This document shows, piece by piece, positions 54,072 to 62,900 of a DNA stretch of 64,000 bases. The DNA is from a bacterium (GTDB lineage Bacteria > Auribacterota > Auribacteria > Auribacterales > Auribacteraceae). Under the pieces are notes generated by a model. That model saw nothing but the letters and a program-made list of their open reading frames with translations, searched no databases and had not been told where the DNA came from. The DNA is taken from positions 62,001-126,000 of the forward strand of contig JACKPL010000008.1 of the NCBI GenBank assembly GCA_024233545.1. The letters run 5' to 3'. Each line of letters begins with the position of its first letter. Within the stretch, counting starts at the first letter, position 1. Made by a program: the position numbers and the translations under genes.

Positions 54072-54887
54072 ATGGGTAAAATATCCATGGCGCTTGAACG
54101 CGCCGAAAAAGAACGCAAAAAAAGGCGAAAAGTACGCAAGTACGTTGCCAAAACATACGATGATTCGGGCATAAATCCACGAGTAGTAGCATATTATGAT
54201 CCGAACTCATATATTTCCGAGCAATACAAATTACTCCGAAACAATATTCTCTCTTACAATTATGAAAATCCGTTGCAGAATATTGCAGTGTGCAGTTCTC
54301 TGCGTAAAGAGGGGAAGAGCACTACAATTACAAATCTTGCAGTTACGATGGCAAAAGTAAAAGGCAGTGAAGATAAAATTCTGTTGGTTGACGCGGATTT
54401 TTATGCTTCATCTCTTTCAAAATTGCTTCACATCCGTTGTAAGGTTGGTTTATCTGACGTTTTAATCGGTGAATGCGAATTAAGCGATGCAATTATAAAG
54501 ACACGCATAGATAATTTGTGGTTCCTGCATTCAGGGAAAAAGATACATAATCCGATATCAGTTCTTGATTCAGCAAAAATGGATGAAGTTGTCCAGTCTA
54601 TGCGAGAACAATTTGATTTTATTTTCTTTGATACTCCGCCAATTATTGCTATAAATGATATTACGGTTTTAGGAAGACAGCTCGATGGTGTTTTAATGGT
54701 TATTCGCTCAGGGCATACTGCCCGCGAGATTGTCGAACGTAGCATTGGTGTTCTTAATGCGAGCAAGATCAATATTATCGGAGGCGTATTGACTGACAAT
54801 CGATATTATATCCCCGATTTTATATATAAAATTCTTGGCGGTAGCCTCTCGCATTATTACTATAAAAGTTATTATAAGAGAAAGTAA
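54072..54887 (+). CDS. Tyrosine autokinase of the exosortase-linked polysaccharide system
   Basis: 271 residues of the BY-kinase/CpsD-CapB family. An N-terminal basic helix (SMALERAEKERKKRRK) is typical of the PEP-CTERM-linked kinases. Walker A reads SSLRKEGKST, Walker A' ILLVDADF, Walker B FIFFDTPP. The C-terminus carries a tyrosine cluster (HYYYKSYYKRK), the usual autophosphorylation tail. It should work with the chain-length protein three genes up. Good GGAG before ATG. Confidence 0.9.
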   Translation: MGKISMALERAEKERKKRRKVRKYVAKTYDDSGINPRVVAYYDPNSYISEQYKLLRNNILSYNYENPLQNIAVCSSLRKEGKSTTITNLAVTMAKVKGSEDKILLVDADFYASSLSKLLHIRCKVGLSDVLIGECELSDAIIKTRIDNLWFLHSGKKIHNPISVLDSAKMDEVVQSMREQFDFIFFDTPPIIAINDITVLGRQLDGVLMVIRSGHTAREIVERSIGVLNASKINIIGGVLTDNRYYIPDFIYKILGGSLSHYYYKSYYKRK

Positions 54888-55159
54888 TGAAGGTTTTTAT
54901 ATCTCTTGTTGCCTTATGTATACTCAATATGACGCATTACGCCAATGCAGAAACCGTCATGTTAAAAGACGGGCAGGTATACGAAGGGACTATCATTGAA
55001 GAATATCCCACATTTATTAAAATTAAAACAAATTATGGCCCGGTTCTCGTTGAACGTGAACAAATAATGTCGCTTCATAAAGACATGCCATTATTGGATG
55101 AAAAAACACAAGAGAATTCAGAAAAATCTGGTGATGGAGACAACCAAAGTTTTGCTTGA
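54887..55159 (+). CDS. Small exported protein with a beta-barrel-like domain
   Basis: 90 residues. A signal peptide (FISLVALCILNMTHYANA) is followed by VMLKDGQVYEGTIIEEYPTF, a small all-beta segment like those in many short envelope proteins, and a polar tail. The start shares bases with the autokinase stop. It overlaps the next gene in another frame by 26 bases, so the pair may be one gene interrupted by a frameshift. Confidence 0.65.
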   Translation: MKVFISLVALCILNMTHYANAETVMLKDGQVYEGTIIEEYPTFIKIKTNYGPVLVEREQIMSLHKDMPLLDEKTQENSEKSGDGDNQSFA

Positions 55160-55679
55160 GTATAAAGCTCAAATTCGCTATCTGACAGAACAGCTCAAGG
55201 TGTATAAATCTGAAATTAGTTTGCTTGAAGAGGAATTGAATGAAATTGAATCGAAATATACGAAAAAGCAAACTGCTTTAGAAGATAGAATAAAAGAACT
55301 TGAAGCAGAATTGAAAACAAAGGAACAGCAGTTAGTCGTTAATAAATTTCCGGGTCTCATTCCCATTATAGCAAGCGAAGAAATTGATGTAAACCAGGGG
55401 TATATTAAAAAAGCAAAATTTCGCATAAATAAATCGTTTGAAGGGTATTTTATAGGCGCAGAATATGAAGTTTACAGTGAGTTTGTGCCCATTAAACCGA
55501 AATTTACAGTATTTTTTTTCAACGCCGACGGACTCAATATTGGGACAGATACGGTTGATTGGGAGTTTACTCATGTTCTTCGCGGCCAAACAGAAGTAAT
55601 TGTCAAAGGAATTCCAATGGCAATTCCGAACTCAGAGCCTAAGTATTTTTTATTAAGATCCTCTCGGATAACTAATTAG
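55134..55679 (+). CDS. Coiled-coil protein, possibly 3' part of the preceding gene
   Basis: About 181 residues from ATG 55134 (frame open from 55098). The first 75 residues form a coiled coil (IRYLTEQLKVYKSEISLLEEELNEIE, given here as YLTEQLKVYKSEISLLEEEL). The rest is a beta-rich domain with FTVFFFNADG and an end in LLRSSRITN. It has no signal peptide of its own, yet the upstream partner has one and stops early. Either the two are translationally coupled or they were a single exported protein, with a shift near the A-rich run at 55099-55104. No family is recognised. Confidence 0.6.
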   Translation: METTKVLLEYKAQIRYLTEQLKVYKSEISLLEEELNEIESKYTKKQTALEDRIKELEAELKTKEQQLVVNKFPGLIPIIASEEIDVNQGYIKKAKFRINKSFEGYFIGAEYEVYSEFVPIKPKFTVFFFNADGLNIGTDTVDWEFTHVLRGQTEVIVKGIPMAIPNSEPKYFLLRSSRITN

Positions 55680-55692
55680 CTTGAAGAATGTT

Positions 55693-56557
55693 ATGATAAA
55701 ATACTATTTTGCTGTTTTACGCCCAAAGCAGTGGATAAAAAATTTTTATTTTTGCCGCTTTATTTTTTGCCCAAAAAGCTTCGACTATTAAGCTCTTGAT
55801 GGTGTCGATTAGTGCATTTTTTGTTTTGCGTTCTCACCAGTGCGGTATATATATTTAACGATATAATTGATCGGGATCGCGATCGGCTTCATCCGCAAAA
55901 GGCGAACCGTCCAATTGCAAGCGGTAAAATTTCGGTTCGAAGGGCATTTGTGCTTGCCGTCTGGCTTACTTTTTTCATTGATATGTTCATTTTTTTTAAC
56001 GGTAAATTTACATTTTGGTTTGTTTAATGTATTTTATTTTGAATATTTTCTATTCGCATTTTCTTAAACGTGTAGTCATTGTTGATGTTTTTTGTGTGGC
56101 ATTGGGATTTGTTCTTCGCGTGATCGCCGGATCGGTTGTAACGGAAATCAATATTTCCAGCTGGCTGATAATTTGTACAATGATGATATCGCTTTTTCTC
56201 GGTTTTACTAAAAGGCGCCATGAATTATTTATTTTAGATGATACTGCCGGTCTCCATCGCCCCATTCTTGGCGAATACAGCACGTATTTTCTGGATCAAA
56301 TTGTATCGGTCGTTACAACAACAACCCTCATAGCATATATTCTTTATACTGTTTCTCCTGAAACTACTGAAAAATTCAACACTACACATCTGCTTTACAC
56401 GAGTATTTTTGTTTTGTACGGCATATTCCGTTATTTGTATCTAGTTTATAAGAAAGAGCAGGGAGGCAATCCGGCAGTTACTTTGCTTACCGATTGTCCA
56501 TTGCTTATCAATGTAGTTTTATGGATAATATCCGTTGGAGTCATTCTCTATTTTTAG
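55693..56557 (+). pseudogene. UbiA-family prenyltransferase gene broken by frameshifts
   Basis: Reading three frames in order gives one UbiA-type protein of about 287 residues. It starts MIKYYFAVLRPKQWIKNF, then shifts near 55745 to FIFAALFFAQKAS, near 55825 to CVLTSAVYIFNDIIDRDRDR and near 56015 to MYFILNIFYSHFLKR. The NDIIDRDRDRLHP metal site and later FGFTKRRHEL-like LGFTKRRHEL segment match decaprenyl-phosphate phosphoribosyltransferase-like members, which make arabinose or ribose lipid donors. Only the last 180 codons stay open. All breaks lie in or beside runs of T, so sequencing error is as likely as decay. Confidence 0.7.
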
Positions 56558-56944
56558 TTTTCTTGATTAAGAGACACAAAACAGCTTCTGATTAAAGCGC
56601 ATCAGGTATAGAAGAATTAAAGCCCTTCTTTGCACCAACTTATAAAATTGTTTGTTCATTACCTTGCGGTACATTAAATAATATTTAAGATGCAGAGTAA
56701 TTTTGTTATAAATGAACTTGGTTTGGTGTTATAACTAATAGATATCCTTAAAGTATGCTTATTTTATGAAAAGATAGTGTACTAAAGGACAGTAAGTACC
56801 GATATATGTAATAATAAAATGTTCTGAAGACTACGGGTTTCGGAATTTTTTTTCGGATCTGACAGTAGGTGTCCGCCTATTGCCAGAAAGAGCTGTTTTA
56901 AAAAATTTTTTATGATTTTTATATAATTACCTAAGGAGGACACA
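56558..56944 (+). other. Intergenic region before the giant gene
   Basis: 387 bases, AT-rich, with no supported gene. A short inverted repeat AGTAGGTG/CGCCTATT lies at about 56863-56882. TATAAT at 56923-56928 has no matching -35 and is too close to the ribosome site to serve well. A full promoter is expected here but not identified. Confidence 0.5.
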
Positions 56945-59900
56945 ATGCGCCACAAACATTTCAGCCAATTGGTTGCCGGCATATGTTGTATTATGCTTGC
57001 GGCCGGTGGAGCTGTGTTTGCTGAGTCCGATCCGTTCCTTTCTTATCGCTCAATTTCTTTTGATGCAGAAGAAAGAGTGGTTATTGAACTCGACAACACA
57101 ACCCTGCCTCCATCTGTTGAATTTGAAATCTATTGTTCGGATGAATCCGCAATGACTACTCCCTTCTTCAGTTCAGATGTATACTGGCATCTGATTGACA
57201 AAGGTACTTACCCCTCTTCTTCACCCGCATTTGTTGATGCAGGTTCAAAAATCCGCACAAAACCATCCGATCAATCAGTATCTTTCAGATTTTATGCCGT
57301 CGGCAATGCCGCAATTGACTCCGATAACGATGGATTGACCGATGCTTACGAGCATTTGGTGACAAGAACTTCTCCGTTACTTGTCGATACAGACGGCAAT
57401 TCGATTCCTGACGCAATGGAAGATTTTGACAATGACAACTTGATAAACAGCGATGAATACAACAGACTGACCGATCCATGGATACAGGATACCGATAATG
57501 ATGGGGTTTCGGATTTTGCTGAGACTAATAGCGGTGTTTATCAGAACGAATTTAGCCGCGGCTCAAATCCTCTTGACCCTGATACAGACGAAGACGGTTT
57601 GACCGATAATCTCGAAAGTATCTCTGTACTTGCTGATGGGTTTGAAACAGGCGATTATTCTGTTTTAGATTGGTCACATCAAGGCGATTTGAATTGGCTT
57701 GTGGCAATGGGTACTGCAAAAGACGGCTCTTTTGCCGCGCGGGTTTCCGAAGAATTAAATGATGACCAAGCCGCTGTATTGATTCTTACTCAGGAGTTGA
57801 CTGCTGAAAGTATCTTTTCTTTCGATTATAAAGTTTCTTCTGAATCCGTTCATGATGTTTTTCTGCTCTTTATTAACGATGTTCTAATGGAAACATGGAG
57901 CGGAGAGGTTGACTGGCAAACGTATACTACCGTTCTTTCACCTGGGGTTTATGATATTAAATTCGTATTCCAGAAGAATGAAGAAAACAGTTCGGGAAAC
58001 GATACGGTATGGATTGATAATGTGCGGTTTGCGAGCGGCACGGATCCAAACATTGCAGACATGGATGGCGATACGCTCAATGATGGGGAAGAGCAACAGT
58101 ACGGGACAAGTCCGTTTAAGTCGGATACCGACAGTGACGGATTGTCGGATACGGATGAAATTTTCCTGCACGGCACAGATCCGCGTTTAATGGATACAGA
58201 CTTTGATGGGCTTGATGATTTAACAGAATTGAATCTCGGAACAGACCCCGTAGTTGGCGATACCGATAACGACTCGATTCCGGACGGATGGGAAAATTCA
58301 TGGGGACTAAATCCGAATGTTGCCGATTCAATGTTAGATAGCGACACGGACGATTTAACGAACTATGAGGAATACAAACTCAACAGTGATCCTCTTTTTG
58401 CCGGAGATCCGTTTATTGTCTATGTGGACAACGAAGGTTCAGGCGGTTCTGGAACGCAATTCGATCCTTACGGTTCTATACAAGAAGCAATTGACTCGAC
58501 ACCGTATACGGATGGATTTACCGAATATCCGGTTGTTTTTAAACTCGCTGATGGCATTTATGACCTAGCTTTGGATGATTTTATGTATAATAACGGGCTC
58601 AATTCCCTCACTATTGACAATAATTTTCTCTACAACACATATTTCGATAATTATAGGTTGGCAATCATTGGGTCATCGCCTGAGAATGTTATTATCAAGG
58701 GGATTCGAGGTTTTGCAGGTATTTCCATGTTTTATGCTGATGATTTTCCGTATGCACCTATTGTCTTAAAGAACCTTACCATAACAAATTCGCTCGAAGC
58801 CCTGCATATCGAAGGCTCAAGCCCTGCGGTGGTGAACTGTATCATCAGGGATAATTTAGGCGATTTCGGTTCCGCCGTATTTATTCGCGATAGTTTAGCT
58901 CCGGAAATCATCAATTGCCTTATAACGCGGAATAGAGCTATTGCCGGCGCAGGAATTTATATTTCCGATACAGCGGGGTATACGAGTTCGCCTGTTATTA
59001 CGCACTCGACATTTGCTGATAACATCGCTGAACAAGGTATTGCGATTTTTGTTGTCAATAGCAGTATTTCATCACCCGATCCTTTAATTTTTAATTCCAT
59101 TATCTGGGAAACAAGCGGGGATGATATTTACGGAGTTAGTGCTTCAATGATTCGCTATTGTGACATAGAAGATGGTGATTATAATGGGCAAAATAATAAT
59201 ATTTCCCTTAATCCGCTGTTTGCTACGCCACATTTGTTGAATTATCGGATAACCGCGAATTCTCCATGCCGTAACGCTGGTCATTTGTTTGGTTTTTTTA
59301 CTCCGGATATTGATAGTGAATTGCGTCCAGCTAATTCAGGCACCGACATGGGATATGATGAATTTGTCGATGTAAACGCAAATAACCTTCCTGATGCATG
59401 GGAAGCTTTGTATGGTGGTTCTTATACCGCGACAGGGGATAATGATTTAGATGGAGTCAACAACCTGACCGAATCTCGGTACCGTTCTGATCCGACTTTT
59501 GGTGATACAGACGGCGATACTCTAACGGATTTTGAAGAAATTATTACCTATGGAACAAATCCTTTGGCAGATGCTGATAATGATGGCGACCGATTATACG
59601 ATGTAGATGAGATATTGACACACGGAACCAATCCGCATTCCAAAGATTCGGATGGTGATAGAATAACGGATGATTGGGAAGTCGCATATGGTTTGAATCC
59701 GCTTCTCGATGATGCAGGGCTTGATCCCGATACCGATGATTTAACTAATTATGAAGAATTTTTTATGTATACTGATCCGTTTAACGCCACAGATCCGTAT
59801 CCGTATTATGTTGTTGATACAGTATTCGATCCCTTTACTGAATCGACTACTATTCAAGGCGCAATGACCCTCATTAACGATGACCGAGGTTTTTATGGTT

Positions 59901-62900
59901 ATTTTGTTGGGAAAATAGTTGTTTTAGTCGATGGAGATTATTCCGAAAATGTTCAAATGGAACCTGATGTCGTAATTATCGGCAATCCTTCCGACAGAGA
60001 AGCTGTCAGATTGCTCGGTTCAGGTTTTTCAAACTTGATTACCATGGACGCCGATGCTTTTGCAGTTTTCAAAAGCCTGACATTCGATAGCGGCGCTCGC
60101 GGTTTGTTTATTCGCGATTCCGATGCTCTAATCACTAACTGCCTTATCAAGAATAATGAATTCGCTACTGCGCTTGATGGCGGAGGATTGTATATTTATA
60201 ATGCGGGCGTTGAAATCATAGGTTCCACAATCACCAATAACCGGTCATTAGGATATGGCGGCGGTGCATATGCCGAGCGCGCAACGGTTACGCTTAGAAA
60301 TTCAATTTTCAGCACTAATAAAGCGCATCTTTCGGGCGGCGGGCTTTATATGAAAGATTCTTCATTGTCGATCTATGAAAATTCTTCATTAAGCGGCAAC
60401 CAAACAGTATGGATTACTGGTGGAGCGGCAGTATCCGGTGAGGGCGGCGGTATTTATATTTCTAATATTTCACCTGTTGAAGGCAAACTTGAAATAAAAA
60501 ATTCGTCCGTGCAAAATAATCTTGGGTTTTCTGCCGGCGGCGCAATCTATGCGATTCAAACAGAAGTTGCTTTAGAAAATGCTACAATTTTGAACAATGA
60601 TGTTACTGATGTCAGAGAGAATGATAATGATGGTTATGGCGGCGCGCTTTATTTAGATAAAACCATTTCACGTTTAAAAGACAGTACCTTTACCGGCAAC
60701 GAAACATTTATCTCCGGTGGTGCAGTGTTTGGGCAATATTACTATATTCATCTTGACGGGTGCGTTTTTCAAACAAATATTTGCGAACAAAATGGCGGTG
60801 CAGGGCTTTTTGTAGATGCAAATCTTGATATTGTGGAGACAACATTTAAAGGAAACAAAACCTCAGTAGATAAAGGCGGTGCGCTCAATTTTGATGTCGG
60901 TACAGCTACAATTACTGATTCCTTATTTGAAACTAACACTGCGTCGGGAGAAGGCGGCGCTCTTTATTCTCTCGGAACGCATTTAACGGTTTCTCAATCG
61001 GTTTTTAGCGGCAACACGGCGATATCAACAGAAGCGGCGGGGGGCGCTATCGCATCCGAATCAAATGTTTTAATAGATATAACCGATAGCGAATTTAAAA
61101 AGAATACGGCGAAGCGTTTTGGAGGCGCACTCTATTTTAAAGAATGTAATCCTCTCGTCGCTAATTCTGTTTTTACAGAGAACGGCACAACCTTTCGCGG
61201 CGGAACAATCTATCTTGAGGATGCCGATCTTACGTTAACGAATTCTGTCTTAAAAAAGAATACGGCAAGTTCTGCGGGAGCAGGCATCACGTTATTTTCA
61301 ACGAAAGATTCGGTGTCTGGCAATCCGATCAATCCTTCTCATGCAAATATTACAAATACGTTATTTAAAGGAAATGTGTCTTCAGCTGTTGCCGGCGCTA
61401 TACAGTTTGAAGAATATTCAACCGCAAACGTACAATTTTGCGTTATCGTTGATAATGTATCGTATTCAAATGTTGGCGGCGGTATATATATCCAATTCCC
61501 TCATCCGACAACACATCCGGTGAATCTCCTCAATACCATTCTCTGGAATAACGATGACGATTTATTTGGTTTTGATCAAACTACGGTTTCATTCTGTAAC
61601 ATTTCAGATGGTGATTTTGAAGGAATAAAAGGCAATCTATCTGAAGAACCAAATTTCACCAATCCGTCTATTGACGATTATCACCTAAGAAATGATTCTC
61701 CATTGCTTAAAATGGGAACTGCATACTATAGTACCGGCGTTGATGTCGACGGTGAAACGCGTCCATCGACATCAAACTTTAGTTTGGAAACCGCTCCGCG
61801 CCCAATTCCTCAAGCGGCCGACATAGGATATGATGAGTTTGTTGATAGTGACGGCGATAACCTGCCGGATTATTGGGAAAACAGTTATGTCGGCTCTTTT
61901 GATAATGACGGCGATAATGACAATGATGGGCTGTTAAATATTGATGAATATCTAAATAACACGAGCCCTGTTGACAATGATTCGGATAACGATGGATTAA
62001 CTGATTATGATGAATTATTCGTCTATTTCACCGACCCGCACATTGATGCCGACAAAGATCTCGACGGCATTTCAGATAAAGATGAAATCTTAATCCATTC
62101 TACCAATCCTTCAAAACCCGATACCGATGACGACCGAATACCAGATAAGTGGGAAATAGATAAAGGAACCAATCCGTTGGTCATTGATTCAACTAATGAC
62201 GGAGATTCTGATTTTCTCACCAATTACGAAGAGTATTTCCTTAATACCGATCCGTCAGATCCGTCAAAACCTATTCCCGTTTTATCGAGCGGGTTTGGAT
62301 CTCTGCAGTTGGCAATTAACAATGCCGCGACTAGTACTCCGGCATTGGTAATCATTTCACCCGGTACCTATGCAACAAACGTGACGGTACCTTCCGGCGT
62401 TAGCCTTTACGGCGGTGCCGACCCGTCGGCAACAATTATTTCGGGCGATGGCGGTTTTGATCTTATAAAAATTGAAAACGCTACAAAGGGAATCGTCATT
62501 AAAAACTTGACCATTACCGGTGGGCGTACAGGAATTTTTGCACAAAATGCTCACGTGATGATTACAAATTGCAGTGTTACAAAAAACTCTTTCAGTGGTA
62601 TTTACCTCAACCAGTTTACCGGTGCATCGCCTGTATCATATATTATCAACTGTACAATAGCATATAACAAAGGAATACTTGGCGGAGGGCTCTATGCGAA
62701 TTTAGTGGATTTGGAAGTGCTTAATTCCAACATTTTTGGCAATACTGCTTTTGAAGGGGGTGGTATGTGGCTTTCGAGTGTTTTTGGTTCGGTTGATACG
62801 ATTGTCACCATTGCAAACTGTAATATTGTCAATAACAGTGCGTCTCAAAGCGGCGGCATACATATAGACGATACTCAAATCGATCTTCAGATTGTCAATA

